Shown piece after piece: positions 1 to 9,460 of a stretch of 64,000 bases of DNA. Below the pieces are notes generated by a model, which was not told where the DNA came from, made no database searches, and worked only from the letters and a program-made list of their open reading frames with translations. Source of the stretch: Acinetobacter junii CIP 64.5 (GTDB taxonomy: Bacteria > Pseudomonadota > Gammaproteobacteria > Pseudomonadales > Moraxellaceae). The DNA lies in assembly GCF_000368765.1 (NCBI RefSeq), contig NZ_KB849655.1, forward strand, positions 602,569-666,568, read 5' to 3'. The first letter of the stretch is position 1; each line of letters starts with the position of its first letter. A program made the position numbers and the translations under genes.

Positions 1-501
1 AAATCAGAACCGCCTTCCCCAGCCAATACAATACAACCAGATTCCCCTAAAAATACCTCTAATTCAACATCTACACCTGTGGTACAGGCAACACAAAATA
101 CTGCAACCACGAATACGACAAACGCTCAAATCGAATTAGAAAAAGCCGCATATACCGTTGCTTTAGATGCTTACAAACAAGGTGGAGCAAAAAAAGCGAT
201 CCAACCGATGCAAAACTTTATTAAAAATCATCCGAATGGTATTTATGTTGGAAATGCATATTTTTGGTTAGCTGAATTTTATCTAGCTGTAGAGCCTGTT
301 GACTATAAAGCTGCAAAACAGAATTACAATATCGTGGCTACACGTTACCCAAACTCGGCTAAGGCACCAAGAGCGATTTACCAACTGTATAGCATTGCTA
401 AAGAAGTGGACAAAAACACAGCTCTAGCAAATCAGTATAAAAACAAGCTGATAAGCCAATACCCACAAACAGAAGAAGCAAAATTTATTCAGAAGAAGTA
501 A
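1..501 (+). CDS. cpoB: CpoB/YbgF, Tol-Pal system periplasmic TPR protein (3' part)
   Basis: The reading frame is open from base 1, so the 5' end lies outside the window. The visible part begins with a low-complexity Ser/Pro/Thr/Asn linker and continues into TPR-like helices with the YbgF signature (AYFWLAEFYLA, then RYPNSAKAPRAIYQLY). CpoB links outer-membrane constriction by Tol-Pal with peptidoglycan synthesis at the septum and acts in the periplasm. The family usually sits last in tolQRAB-pal-cpoB, and a strong hairpin directly after the stop fits an operon end. The identity is family-level, but the TPR pattern and length of this C-terminal half are typical. Confidence 0.85.
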   Translation, partial: KSEPPSPANTIQPDSPKNTSNSTSTPVVQATQNTATTNTTNAQIELEKAAYTVALDAYKQGGAKKAIQPMQNFIKNHPNGIYVGNAYFWLAEFYLAVEPVDYKAAKQNYNIVATRYPNSAKAPRAIYQLYSIAKEVDKNTALANQYKNKLISQYPQTEEAKFIQKK

Positions 502-520
502 TTTAAAACTTTTACCTATA

Positions 521-550
521 AAAAAACCAGTTCATTTGAACTGGTTTTTT
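521..550. terminator. Bidirectional Rho-independent terminator
   Basis: Perfect 14-nt arms (AAAAAACCAGTTCA and its complement) are separated by TT. A-run and T-run flank the stem, so it can serve cpoB on the plus strand and ppiD on the minus strand, which converge here. Confidence 0.9.
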
Positions 551-559
551 GCTTAAGTC

Positions 560-2431
560 TTATTTAATCTTTGCTTGTGATTTTAGATACTCAGTATAGT
601 CCTCTAAAATCTGCTGACCACGGAACTGCTGATATAACTTCGTTAACTCATTCAACTGTTCTGGTTGTAAAGCACTTGCGGCATTTGTATTCACCGTAGA
701 GACCGCCACAATTACCAACTCATTAGGTAGTTGAGTCGTTGTAACTGACCACATGCCTTCTTTAGTTGGCGCAGGGATACTAAACGCTGCGCGCTCGATA
801 GCACGCTTTAAACCTTGTGAACGAGCAAAAGTACCTGCATCCTCAAAAATAATTTTTGACTTTGCAACAACTTGTGCAGCAGGTTGAGTCTTAAATTCAG
901 CTAAAGTTGATGCGATTTTCGCTTGGGCAGCCTTATATGCTTTTTCCTCAATCACCTTAGCTTTGACTTCAGCAGTTGCTTGAGCAAGTGTCTTGACTCC
1001 AGCAGCACGATAATCACGCACCTTGATCCAGATCGTATCACCATTTGCTAATTGAATACTTGATGATGCATTGCGATCACCATTTTTTACATCATCATTA
1101 AACAATTTTGCTTTTACATTTAAATCGCTTAAATAAGGATTTTGCGTTGTTAAAGTAACACCTTTAGCAGATTCAACACGAACGCCTTTAACTTCTTGAG
1201 CCACGGCATCTAATGAATCATTCCCCACAACCATTTCATTTAGACTATTCACTGTATCGCTAAATAAATTGGCTTGTTTTGTTTTCTGCACTTCAGCAAT
1301 TAAGCGTGGTTTTTCTGCTTCATACGATGGAATATCAATTGCAGGAGCGTTTGCAGCGATAATATGATAACCGTACTGTGTCTTAATTGGTTTAGAAATC
1401 TGACCATTCTTCAAAGAATTAACAGCGTTATCAAAGTCTGTTGAAAACACACCAGGAGCATAAGCTTCAACTAAACCACCTTGTGTTTTAGAAGAAGGGT
1501 CTTCTGAAAATTGTGCTGCAGCATCAGCAAATGACATGCCTGACTGAATTTTAGCGTATACATCATTTGCCAATTTCTGAGCTGTCGCTGCATCTCTTGA
1601 ATCCGTTGTAATCAGAATATGTTTAACTTCTCGCTTCACATCTTTCTGTTGTTTATCAACGAATGCTTTATATGCCTGCTGTAACTCAGCTTCAGAAGGA
1701 GCTACATTTGCTTGTGGCAATAATGCTGGTGTTAAAACCACATAATCCACATCAACATTAGCAACCTGTTTAAATTGGTTTTTATGCTTGTTGTAATAAT
1801 CTGCAATTTCTTGATTAGAAACAGTAATACCCTTTTTGTAATCATCTAACTTAATGCTAGCTAAATGCAAAGTACGTTGTTCTGTTTGTAAATTAGCAAG
1901 TTGCTGTAAATCAGATTTACTCACCAAAGCATAATCCATCAATGTCGATGAAATCATTTTTAAAGCATGATCTTGACGCAGACTAGCAATCAAGCCTTGA
2001 TTGGTCATACCAACAGAGCGTAGATAATTTTCATAGAGCTTTTGTGAAAATTGTCCGTTTTCTTGAAAGCTAGGTTGTTGAGCCAACATTTGCTCAAGTT
2101 GCGTATCACTTAGGGAAATCCCTAGTTTTTCTGCTTGTTGTTGTAACAAGCTACGAGCAATCAGTGCATCTAATGCTTTTTCTTGAATAAGAGAGAGGTT
2201 CAAAAGAGACTCATCACCCTTTACTAAGGATAAATATTGATCTTTATAATTTTTAGTTGCTGTTTCTAATTCTTTATTAGAAATATCTTGGCCATTTACA
2301 GATTTTGCAACATCTGCTTTATTGCCTCCACTAAAATATCCTTCAATACCTACAAGCGCTAAAGGGGTCAAAAACAAAACTAGAAGGACTTTGCCAAGCC
2401 AACCCTTAATGAGTGTACGAAAAGATTCCAT
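560..2431 (-). CDS. ppiD: PpiD-like periplasmic folding chaperone / peptidyl-prolyl isomerase
   Basis: This 623-residue protein matches the PpiD/SurA_N_3 family in length. It has one N-terminal membrane anchor (about residues 12-32, WLGKVLLVLFLTPLALVGI), a SurA-like N domain, and a parvulin domain at about 265-365 (VKREVKHILI, then FADAAAQFSEDPSS and QYGYHIIAA). PpiD sits in the inner membrane near the Sec exit and assists folding of secreted and outer-membrane proteins. It lies downstream of hupB on the same strand, the order common in gammaproteobacteria. A hairpin in between (2531-2555) suggests it has its own promoter or partial readthrough. In E. coli PpiD the parvulin domain is catalytically inactive, so enzymatic activity here is uncertain. 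Confidence 0.9.
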   Translation of the reverse strand: MESFRTLIKGWLGKVLLVLFLTPLALVGIEGYFSGGNKADVAKSVNGQDISNKELETATKNYKDQYLSLVKGDESLLNLSLIQEKALDALIARSLLQQQAEKLGISLSDTQLEQMLAQQPSFQENGQFSQKLYENYLRSVGMTNQGLIASLRQDHALKMISSTLMDYALVSKSDLQQLANLQTEQRTLHLASIKLDDYKKGITVSNQEIADYYNKHKNQFKQVANVDVDYVVLTPALLPQANVAPSEAELQQAYKAFVDKQQKDVKREVKHILITTDSRDAATAQKLANDVYAKIQSGMSFADAAAQFSEDPSSKTQGGLVEAYAPGVFSTDFDNAVNSLKNGQISKPIKTQYGYHIIAANAPAIDIPSYEAEKPRLIAEVQKTKQANLFSDTVNSLNEMVVGNDSLDAVAQEVKGVRVESAKGVTLTTQNPYLSDLNVKAKLFNDDVKNGDRNASSSIQLANGDTIWIKVRDYRAAGVKTLAQATAEVKAKVIEEKAYKAAQAKIASTLAEFKTQPAAQVVAKSKIIFEDAGTFARSQGLKRAIERAAFSIPAPTKEGMWSVTTTQLPNELVIVAVSTVNTNAASALQPEQLNELTKLYQQFRGQQILEDYTEYLKSQAKIK

Positions 2432-2530
2432 GAGAATTCCAATATTTTATTTCGGAGCAATTTTAACTGAAAAATAAAAGCGAATGAATGCAGAATAAAG
2501 CTCAAATCAACTTTTTCATTCGATAAATAA

Positions 2531-2555
2531 AAAACGCACCCGAGATGGTGCGTTT
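2531..2555 (-). terminator. Terminator after hupB
   Basis: On the minus strand, AACGCACC and GGTGCGTT pair across a 6-nt loop and are followed by a T-run. It sits 16 nt after the hupB stop, before ppiD. Confidence 0.8.
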
Positions 2556-2570
2556 ATTGATTTAAAAAGA

Positions 2571-2843
2571 TTACGCAACTGAATCTTTCAAACCTTTACC
2601 TGGTTTAAAACTTGGTACTTTGCTAGCTTTAATTTGTAGCTCTTCACCAGTTTTAGGATTACGACCAGTGCGAGCAGCACGCTCTTTAACACTAAAAGTA
2701 CCAAAACCGACTAAAGTAACCGTATCACCCTTTTTTAGTGCTTCAGTGATCGATGCAATTGTTGCGTCAAGTGCCTTACCAGCATCCGACTTAGATACTC
2801 CCCCTTTTTCAGCAATCGCATCAATTAATTCTGATTTATTCAT
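2571..2843 (-). CDS. hupB: DNA-binding protein HU
   Basis: A 90-residue histone-like protein with the complete HU fold. It starts [15 protein letters not shown] and carries the DNA-bending arm with the family signature [18 protein letters not shown] at about residues 46-63, ending [13 protein letters not shown] binds and bends DNA non-specifically as a nucleoid-associated protein. The sequence is closest in style to HU-beta; whether it is the only HU cannot be told from this window. It is transcribed toward ppiD. Confidence 0.95.
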   Translation of the reverse strand: MNKSELIDAIAEKGGVSKSDAGKALDATIASITEALKKGDTVTLVGFGTFSVKERAARTGRNPKTGEELQIKASKVPSFKPGKGLKDSVA

Positions 2844-3010
2844 GATAAAAAATATCCTCTTAATATCGTTTGTTAAGATCCAAGGCTATAGTTTAAAAGG
2901 CCATGCCGCCTTTATAGCAATGCTTTAGGGGAGAACGCAATACTAGAAAGGCGTTTTAACCAAAATAAATACTGAAATACGACATAAACGGACGAGCGTC
3001 AGGAGTTTTT

Positions 3011-3466
3011 TTACTTTTTATTCAATTTGGCCTTTAATTGGTTATTTTCTTCAATTAAAGCATCAACTTTGATATGAAGCTGCACCAAAAGCTGTTCAAT
3101 ATGCTGTAGATCTTTAGGAGTAACCAAACCGATTCGATTTAAAGAGTGATTTACACCTGTATCTAAAATTTTTTCTACTTTGTCTTTAGTGTCAGTCACA
3201 GACTCTTTTGCCTTCTCAGTGACTTTCCCAACGGTGTTATCTGCAAAATCAACAGTTTTTGACTCAAGCTCTTCACCAACTTTTACAAGCGAGTCAAATA
3301 ATTTATTTCCTTCTTCTTCAGCTCGTGAAAATGCACCTAAACCTGCCAGCCAAATTTGTTGTGTATATTTTTTGAAATCCAAAGCAGATTTTTTAGAACT
3401 CTTTGATTTTAATTTGGTTTTCACCTCGGCTTCTTCACCTGAATTTTCAAGGTTAGTGTTATCCAT
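3011..3466 (-). CDS. Phasin family (PHA granule-associated-like) protein
   Basis: This 151-residue, highly charged, mostly helical protein has the phasin (PhaI/PhaF N-domain) signature KKYTQQIWLAGLGAFSRAEEEG at about residues 32-53 (the motif is longer; key residues are W35, G38, G40 and F42). A Lys/Ala/Glu/Val-rich amphipathic stretch follows, then a C-terminal coiled coil (IEQLLVQLHIKVDALIEENN). Phasins coat polyhydroxyalkanoate granules, but members also occur in strains without PHA synthase, where they may act as stress or chaperone-like proteins. No pha genes are in this window. The first ten or so residues are acidic and disordered. Confidence 0.8.
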   Translation of the reverse strand: MDNTNLENSGEEAEVKTKLKSKSSKKSALDFKKYTQQIWLAGLGAFSRAEEEGNKLFDSLVKVGEELESKTVDFADNTVGKVTEKAKESVTDTKDKVEKILDTGVNHSLNRIGLVTPKDLQHIEQLLVQLHIKVDALIEENNQLKAKLNKK

Positions 3467-3675
3467 AGACCAATGCTCCTAAGCACTTTACAAACAGTAT
3501 GTCGTATTTAACCATAAAAATGTTTTTATAATATCAAAGTTAAGACTTGATCGTTTTAAAAAACTGTTCTACAAAGCTACAAAGTCATGTAAATTAATAT
3601 TAATCATTGAGCAAGGATGCTCAAGTTTATATGCTTTATGGTTGTATCTATTGACTGGTAAGGAAAAAGAGACTC

Positions 3676-4323
3676 ATGAGTGAAACGCAACAAAGACATA
3701 GACATCCTCATTTGTTGCTAAACTTTGTTATCATTGTTTTAGAAACTTTTTTCTCATTTATCCTGACTCATGATTCAGCACTTCGTCTACAGGCGAAACG
3801 ATTTATTGACCAGCGTGTAACTTTACGCATCAATAGCTATATCCCTTTCTTTGATTTTTATATTCAGTTCACAGACAAAGGATTGCTATTTGATATGCAG
3901 TCTTTAGATCGAAAAATTGACCTTGAAATCAATAGTACGCTGATCGATCTTACTAAAATATTTGTGTTTAATAATCAGCGCAGCATTCACAACATGCGAC
4001 TTTTAGGTGAAACCTCACTTGCCGAAGAGTTTTTAGATTTAGCACCGCATTTGACACTCCCAAGCATATTTGCTAACTGGAAACAGTGGTTTAGTGCATT
4101 CGATGATGATGCTGAAACCTTAGCTTCTCAGCAAAGAATTGCACCCTTGCTAGATAAAATTGATCAACAACGTTCTGAAATAAACTCATTACTCGTGGAA
4201 GTTAAACAATATCAAAATCGAATCCATAGACTCCAAAAGCGCCAACGCTTGATCAATATCAGCTTTGCTGTATTTAGCTTTATTTTGATTGGTTTTTTTG
4301 TATATAATATATGGATACAATAA
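3676..4323 (+). CDS. SCP2/UbiJ-like protein with C-terminal membrane anchor
   Basis: This 215-residue protein is not firmly recognised. Residues about 18-130 read like an SCP2 sterol-carrier domain of the UbiJ type: an initial helix (NFVIIVLETFFSFILTHDSA), a beta section (VTLRINSYIPFFDFYIQFTDKG), and a helix-rich tail with the UbiJ-like pattern LLGETSLAEEFLDLAPHL. A coiled coil follows (about 155-190, KIDQQRSEINSLLVEVKQYQ), then one C-terminal transmembrane helix (about 194-213). UbiJ is an accessory factor of the ubiquinone-biosynthesis complex and is normally cytosolic, so the tail anchor would be unusual. It is a single gene just upstream of, and separate from, the isc operon. The UbiJ link is inference. 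Confidence 0.5.
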   Translation: MSETQQRHRHPHLLLNFVIIVLETFFSFILTHDSALRLQAKRFIDQRVTLRINSYIPFFDFYIQFTDKGLLFDMQSLDRKIDLEINSTLIDLTKIFVFNNQRSIHNMRLLGETSLAEEFLDLAPHLTLPSIFANWKQWFSAFDDDAETLASQQRIAPLLDKIDQQRSEINSLLVEVKQYQNRIHRLQKRQRLINISFAVFSFILIGFFVYNIWIQ

Positions 4324-4365
4324 AAACTTTATATTTCACTTTTCACACACATATTGGCAATTAAA

Positions 4366-4398
4366 AAACTTGACTATTTTAGTCGGAATTCATAAAAT
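4366..4398 (+). promoter_or_regulatory. isc operon promoter with type 1 IscR box
   Basis: Positions 4370-4375 read TTGACT (-35) and 4393-4398 read TAAAAT (-10) with an exact 17-nt spacer. A near-consensus type 1 IscR site (pattern YYGACTRWWWYAGTCRR) at 4370-4386 covers the -35 element. In other bacteria [2Fe-2S]-IscR represses its own operon through such a site. A further inverted repeat, TTAGAC-5-GTCTAA (4399-4415), lies just downstream of the -10, near the expected transcription start. Confidence 0.85.
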
Positions 4399-4431
4399 TT
4401 AGACATCTAGTCTAACCATGTGTACCGAATC

Positions 4432-4905
4432 ATGCGTCTTACAACTCGCGGTCGTTACGCAGTGACTGCTCTACTTGATTTAGCTTTGCAGCCAACTGAA
4501 CAAACGATCACGCTTGCGGAAATAGCAGCACGCCAATCCATCTCTGTCGCTTATCTCGAACAATTATTCGCAAAGCTTAAGCGCCATGGGTTAGTTTCAA
4601 GCGTTCGTGGTGCAAATGGCGGATATCATCTTGCGCGTATTGCAAGTGAGATCACAGTGCTAGAAATCATCGAAGCTGTAAATGAAACTGTTGATGCGAC
4701 TCGTTGCGACCATAAAGGAAACTGCCAAAATGGTGCAATGTGTTTAACGCATGACTTATGGCAAGAACTCTCCCACCATATTGCCGATTATCTCGCCAAA
4801 ATCACACTTGCAGATTTAATTGCACGCGACAATGTACAAACTGTCGCTCTGCGCCAAAACTCTACAAGCTTTGACTCAGCTCTTTTATCGGTTACAGGTA
4901 TTTGA
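4432..4905 (+). CDS. iscR: Fe-S cluster-sensing Rrf2 regulator IscR
   Basis: The ATG at 4432 gives the canonical IscR start [20 protein letters not shown] and 157 residues. An upstream in-frame GTG (4420) would add only four residues and is less likely. The Rrf2 winged helix occupies about 1-80. The cluster ligands are present as three cysteines in [14 protein letters not shown] plus the following His (CLTH). As [2Fe-2S] holo-form it represses isc; apo-IscR controls other genes. It is the first gene of the operon, ends two bases before the iscS start (TGA-C-ATG), and is probably translationally coupled to it. Confidence 0.97.
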   Translation: MRLTTRGRYAVTALLDLALQPTEQTITLAEIAARQSISVAYLEQLFAKLKRHGLVSSVRGANGGYHLARIASEITVLEIIEAVNETVDATRCDHKGNCQNGAMCLTHDLWQELSHHIADYLAKITLADLIARDNVQTVALRQNSTSFDSALLSVTGI

Positions 4906-4906
4906 C

Positions 4907-6124
4907 ATGAAACGTCCAATTTATCTTGATTACGCAGCAACCACTCCTGTCCTTCCTGAAGTTGCAGAACGTATGATGGAATGCTTAACCTTCGAAGGGA
5001 CTTTTGGTAATCCTGCATCTCGCTCGCATGCTTATGGTTGGCAAGCCGAAGAAAAAGTTGAATACGCGCGTGAACAAGTCGCTAATCTTATCAAAGCTGA
5101 TCCACGTGAAATTGTGTGGACTTCTGGTGCGACTGAATCTGATAACTTAGCACTCAAAGGTATCGCTCAGTTTTATGGTTCAAAAGGCAAGCACATTATT
5201 ACAAGTAAAATTGAACATAAAGCTGTTTTAGACCCATGTCGTGAGCTTGAAGAAGAAGGCTTTGAAATCACCTATCTCGAGCCAGAACCACGTACAGGTC
5301 TAATTACACCTGAAATGGTAAAAGCTGCTTTACGTCCAGATACGATCCTTGTTTCACTTATGATGGTGAATAATGAGATTGGTACAATTACTGACGTTGC
5401 TGCAATCGGTGAATTAACACGTGCGAATAAAACATTCTTCCACGTAGATGCCGCTCAAGCTGCTGGAAAAGTAGATATCGATCTTTCAACTATGAAAATC
5501 GATTTAATGAGTTTCTCTGGTCATAAAATTTATGGTCCTAAAGGTATCGGTGCATTATATGTTCGTCGTAATCCGCGCGTTCGCTTAAAAGCGCAAATGC
5601 ATGGTGGTGGTCATGAACGTGGTATGCGCTCTGGTACTTTACCAACACATCAAATCGTTGGTTTAGGTGAAGCGTTCGAAATTGCTGGTAAAACCATGCA
5701 TGCTGAACAAGAACGTCTACGCCAATTACGCGACAAACTTTGGAATGGGTTACAAGACTTAGAACAAGTTTTCTTAAATGGCCACCCTACTCAAAACGTT
5801 GCAAATTATTTAAACGTCAGCTTCAACTTTGTTGAAGGTGAATCTTTAATGATGGCATTGAAAGATGCAGCCGTTTCAAGTGGTTCTGCATGTACTTCTG
5901 CAACACTAGAACCATCATATGTATTACGTGCTCTAGGTTTATCTGATGAATTGGCACATAGTTCAATTCGCTTTAGCTTTGGTAAGTACACCACTGAAGC
6001 TGATATCGATCACGTATTGACAATTACCAAAGCTGCTGTTGAGAAACTTCGTGAACTTTCTCCGCTTTGGGATATGTACAAAGAAGGTATCGACCTTTCA
6101 ACAGTTGAATGGGCTGAACACTAA
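4907..6124 (+). CDS. iscS: Cysteine desulfurase IscS
   Basis: A 405-residue fold-type I PLP enzyme that converts L-cysteine to alanine and passes persulfide sulfur to IscU and other acceptors. The start [16 protein letters not shown] is the conserved N-terminus; longer upstream frames run inside iscR and are not used. The PLP lysine lies in [12 protein letters not shown], and the catalytic cysteine in the mobile loop is [17 protein letters not shown]. The C-terminal end ([17 protein letters not shown]) is the IscU-binding type. Second gene of the operon. Confidence 0.98.
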   Translation: MKRPIYLDYAATTPVLPEVAERMMECLTFEGTFGNPASRSHAYGWQAEEKVEYAREQVANLIKADPREIVWTSGATESDNLALKGIAQFYGSKGKHIITSKIEHKAVLDPCRELEEEGFEITYLEPEPRTGLITPEMVKAALRPDTILVSLMMVNNEIGTITDVAAIGELTRANKTFFHVDAAQAAGKVDIDLSTMKIDLMSFSGHKIYGPKGIGALYVRRNPRVRLKAQMHGGGHERGMRSGTLPTHQIVGLGEAFEIAGKTMHAEQERLRQLRDKLWNGLQDLEQVFLNGHPTQNVANYLNVSFNFVEGESLMMALKDAAVSSGSACTSATLEPSYVLRALGLSDELAHSSIRFSFGKYTTEADIDHVLTITKAAVEKLRELSPLWDMYKEGIDLSTVEWAEH

Positions 6125-6202
6125 TTCATTGAACTTGAATTGAAAAACGTGTTTTAACCCTCATATTAATATTAGGCTGACCCCGAGGTTTGGAGAAGCG
6201 AA

Positions 6203-6589
6203 ATGGCTTATAGTGAAAAGGTAATTGATCATTACGAAAATCCTCGTAATGTGGGTGTTTTGGATAAAAATGCTGAAAACGTTGGCACAGGTATGGTCGG
6301 TGCACCAGCTTGTGGTGATGTAATGCGCTTACAAATCCAAGTCGATGATAATGGCGTAATTGAAGAAGCTCGCTTCAAAACTTATGGTTGCGGTTCTGCA
6401 ATCGCATCAAGTTCCCTTGTAACTGAATGGTTAAAAGGTAAAACTCTTGATGAAGCTCAAGCAATCAAAAACATTGATATTGCAACAGAGCTTGCTCTTC
6501 CACCAGTAAAAGTACATTGTTCTGTATTGGCTGAAGATGCGATTAAAGCTGCGATTGAAGATTATCGTGGCAAAAAAGCGAAAGCTTAA
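6203..6589 (+). CDS. iscU: Fe-S cluster scaffold IscU
   Basis: A 128-residue scaffold on which [2Fe-2S] clusters are built before transfer by HscA/HscB. The three ligand cysteines are visible in GAPACGDVM, TYGCGSAIA and VHCSVLAEDA, as is the HscA recognition motif LPPVK just before the last cysteine. Length and start (MAYSEKVIDHYENPRNVG) are standard. A 78-nt gap separates it from iscS and contains a good Shine-Dalgarno sequence (TTTGGAGAAG). Confidence 0.98.
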   Translation: MAYSEKVIDHYENPRNVGVLDKNAENVGTGMVGAPACGDVMRLQIQVDDNGVIEEARFKTYGCGSAIASSSLVTEWLKGKTLDEAQAIKNIDIATELALPPVKVHCSVLAEDAIKAAIEDYRGKKAKA

Positions 6590-6620
6590 TAGTTTAACGA
6601 CGTAACACATTGGAGTTTTC

Positions 6621-6941
6621 ATGATCCATTTAACTGAAAATGCTGCGACTCACATCAGCAACTACCTACAGAATCGTGGTAAGGGTGAAGGCATTCGTGT
6701 TGGTGTGAAAACTTCGGGTTGCTCTGGATTAGCTTATGTACTTGAGTTTGTTGACGATGTTGACACACATGATCAAGTATTTGAGCAGTTCGGTGTTAAA
6801 GTTTTTGTGGATCCCAAAAGCTTAGTTTATCTCGAAGGTTTAGAGATGGACTATGTTAAAAATGGTCTCAATGAAGGCTTTGAGTTCAACAACCCAAATC
6901 AAAAAGGTGAATGTGGCTGTGGTGAATCATTTACAGTCTAA
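6621..6941 (+). CDS. iscA: A-type Fe-S carrier IscA
   Basis: A 106-residue A-type carrier with the three conserved cysteines in SGCSGLAY and in the C-terminal GECGCGESF. IscA binds iron or Fe-S clusters and helps deliver [4Fe-4S] clusters. It lies 31 nt after iscU. The next gene, hscB, is separated by a stable hairpin (6966-6998), so this may be the last gene of the most abundant 5' transcript. Confidence 0.97.
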   Translation: MIHLTENAATHISNYLQNRGKGEGIRVGVKTSGCSGLAYVLEFVDDVDTHDQVFEQFGVKVFVDPKSLVYLEGLEMDYVKNGLNEGFEFNNPNQKGECGCGESFTV

Positions 6942-6965
6942 AACTACATCACTCTCTTTTTTATT

Positions 6966-6998
6966 CATTAAAACAGTGTGTTCCGCACTGTTTTAATG
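6966..6998 (+). terminator. Internal hairpin between iscA and hscB
   Basis: A perfect 13-nt inverted repeat (CATTAAAACAGTG and complement) with a 7-nt loop lies between two genes of one operon. The 3' arm holds only a four-T run, so it looks like a partial terminator or an RNA processing/stability element rather than a full stop. Confidence 0.6.
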
Positions 6999-7026
6999 TA
7001 TTTATCAATAGCGGAATTCATCTCCC

Positions 7027-7545
7027 ATGAATCATTTTGAGTTGTTCCAATTACCCGAAGCACTCGATATAGATTTGGCAGCTTTAAAAAAACAGTTTTT
7101 GAATTTGCAACAGCAATATCATCCAGATAAAGCTGCTGACAAAGATCAGGCGTTAATTAAGTCAAGTGAAATCAATCAAGCGTTTAAAGTACTTTCACAA
7201 GTTGATAGTCGTGCTGCATATTTACTTGCCTTAAAAAAGCAAGATCATCATCTTGATCAATCCATCAGTGATTTTGAATTTCTACAATCAGCACTTGAGA
7301 TGCGCGAGCAACTTGATGAGGCTAGATCAACAGATCAATTACGTACATTAAAAGTAGACGTTCAACAATGGATTGATGGATTAGTTCGTGAATTCAAAAT
7401 TGATTATGCTGACGAAGATTGGGCTGAAGCTCGTGATACGGTACGTAAATTACGCTTTTTCCAACGCGTAATGAACGATATTGATAAAGCCGAAGATCGC
7501 ATGTTAGACGAAGAAGATAGCTTCGACCTAGATGATGATTTTTAG
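7027..7545 (+). CDS. hscB: J-domain co-chaperone HscB
   Basis: A 172-residue co-chaperone that stimulates the HscA ATPase and presents IscU to it. The N-terminal J-domain has the HPD motif in [10 protein letters not shown]; a C-terminal three-helix domain for IscU binding follows. It ends in an unusually acidic tail ([17 protein letters not shown]). The gene lies after the hairpin at 6966-6998 and 38 nt before hscA. Confidence 0.95.
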   Translation: MNHFELFQLPEALDIDLAALKKQFLNLQQQYHPDKAADKDQALIKSSEINQAFKVLSQVDSRAAYLLALKKQDHHLDQSISDFEFLQSALEMREQLDEARSTDQLRTLKVDVQQWIDGLVREFKIDYADEDWAEARDTVRKLRFFQRVMNDIDKAEDRMLDEEDSFDLDDDF

Positions 7546-7583
7546 TCTGCCGTTACCAATTATTTTCAAGGGATACCTCACGC

Positions 7584-9443
7584 ATGGCACTTTTGCAAAT
7601 TGCTGAACCTGGTCAATCTACTGCGCCGCACGAACATCGAATTGCGATCGGTATAGACTTAGGAACAACCCACTCTTTAGTGGCGACAGTGCTATCGGGA
7701 AAACCGAAAGTTCTACAAGACGATAAAGACCGAGTTTTACTCCCTTCTATCGTTCATTATGCAAAGGATACAACTACATTCGGCTATGAAGCTAAGCCGT
7801 TCATGTTGACTGATCCTAAAAATACAATTGTTTCTGTTAAGCGTTTCATGGGACGTTCTCAAGCAGATATTAAATTCCAACATCCTTATGTGCTTGTTGG
7901 TGCTGAAAATGAAATGCCAGCATTTGAAACTGCTGCAGGTCGAAAAACACCTGTTGAGATTTCCGCTGAGATTTTAAAAGAATTAAAAGAACGTGCAGAG
8001 GCAAGCTTAAAAAATCCAGTTAATGGTGCAGTTATTACCGTTCCTGCATATTTTGATGAAGCACAACGTCAAGCGACTCGTGATGCTGCTCAATTAGCTG
8101 GTTTAAATGTACTACGCTTACTCAATGAACCAACGGCTGCTGCTGTTGCTTATGGTTTAGATCAGGATACCAATCTCAGTACAGATCGTAATTATGTAAT
8201 TTATGATCTAGGTGGTGGTACGTTTGACGTATCTATCTTGCGCTTCTCACAAGGTGTGTTTGAAGTATTAGCCACAGGTGGTCATACTGCATTAGGTGGT
8301 GATGACCTCGACCGCTTAATCGTGAAATGGGCAAAAAAACAGCTTAGCATTGAAACTCTAAGTGATGAAGAATACGCTTTTTTTGTCGTTGCTGCACGCC
8401 AAGCTAAAGAGCAACTCACTGATCATGAATCTGCTGAATTAAAATTATTCGATGATCGTCTAGTTTTAGATCGCCCAACATTTGAATCAATCATTCAGGT
8501 CGCACTCGATAAAACAATCAGTGTATGTAAACGCGTATTACGCGATGCAAAACTTGAATTAGATGAAATTGAACATGTTGTTTTAGTTGGCGGTTCTACT
8601 CGTTCTTATGCAGTACAAAAAGCAGTTCGCGATATATTTAAACGTGAACCTTTATGTACAATTAATCCAGATGAAGTAGTTGCAATTGGTGCATCAATCA
8701 CAGCAAATCAGCTCATCGGTAACAGCCAAGATGGCTCTTTATTGCTTGATGTTACTCCACTCTCATTAGGTTTAGAAACTATGGGCGGTCTGGTAGAGCG
8801 TTTGATTTCGCGCAATACAGCAATTCCTGTAGCTCGCCGTCAAGAATTCACGACTTATCAAGATGGACAAACTGCCATGCTGATTCATGTCGTACAAGGT
8901 GAACGAGATTTAGTTGAACATTGTCGTTCACTAGGTCGCTTTGTTTTGCATGGCATTCCACCGATGACAGCTGGTCAAGCGCGTATTGAAGTTACATTCC
9001 AAGTTGATGCTGATGGTTTATTAACAGTCTCTGCAAAAGAAACAACCTCTGGTGTTCAAGCACAAATTGATATCAAACCTTCTTATGGTTTATCAGCTGC
9101 AGATACGGAACGTTTATTAATTGAAGGTTTCCAGCATGCTGAAGAAGATAAACAACTTCGCCATTTGCAAGAAACAAAAGTTGAAGCAGAACGTGAATTA
9201 GAAGCTCTAGAACAAGCTTTAAAAGCTGATAAAGATTTACTTTCTCAGCAACAAGCTCGTGATTTAATTCTCGCTGCTGAAGCACTTAAAGCTCGCTTAA
9301 AAACTAATGAGTTAGAAGCAATTGAAAATGCTGTTCAACAACTTAAAACCCACAGCGATGCGTTTGCAGCACTTCGTATGAATCGACATATTGACCATGC
9401 CTTAAAGGGTACAAAACTCGAAGATTGGTCAAACTCAAACTAA
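7584..9443 (+). CDS. hscA: Hsp70-class chaperone HscA for Fe-S transfer
   Basis: A 619-residue DnaK paralogue dedicated to IscU. ATPase motifs are [15 protein letters not shown] (phosphate 1), [27 protein letters not shown] (phosphate 2) and [11 protein letters not shown] (adenosine). The substrate-binding domain begins near [17 protein letters not shown] and is followed by a helical lid. ATP-driven binding of the LPPVK loop of IscU releases the cluster to acceptors. It is coupled to fdx by a short 17-nt gap. Confidence 0.97.
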   Translation: MALLQIAEPGQSTAPHEHRIAIGIDLGTTHSLVATVLSGKPKVLQDDKDRVLLPSIVHYAKDTTTFGYEAKPFMLTDPKNTIVSVKRFMGRSQADIKFQHPYVLVGAENEMPAFETAAGRKTPVEISAEILKELKERAEASLKNPVNGAVITVPAYFDEAQRQATRDAAQLAGLNVLRLLNEPTAAAVAYGLDQDTNLSTDRNYVIYDLGGGTFDVSILRFSQGVFEVLATGGHTALGGDDLDRLIVKWAKKQLSIETLSDEEYAFFVVAARQAKEQLTDHESAELKLFDDRLVLDRPTFESIIQVALDKTISVCKRVLRDAKLELDEIEHVVLVGGSTRSYAVQKAVRDIFKREPLCTINPDEVVAIGASITANQLIGNSQDGSLLLDVTPLSLGLETMGGLVERLISRNTAIPVARRQEFTTYQDGQTAMLIHVVQGERDLVEHCRSLGRFVLHGIPPMTAGQARIEVTFQVDADGLLTVSAKETTSGVQAQIDIKPSYGLSAADTERLLIEGFQHAEEDKQLRHLQETKVEAERELEALEQALKADKDLLSQQQARDLILAAEALKARLKTNELEAIENAVQQLKTHSDAFAALRMNRHIDHALKGTKLEDWSNSN

Positions 9444-9460
9444 AGGTATAGGTGATCAAT

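Noticed and set aside
2620..2928. Plus-strand ORF over hupB
   Set aside because: It is antisense to a perfectly conserved HU gene and has no recognisable protein features.
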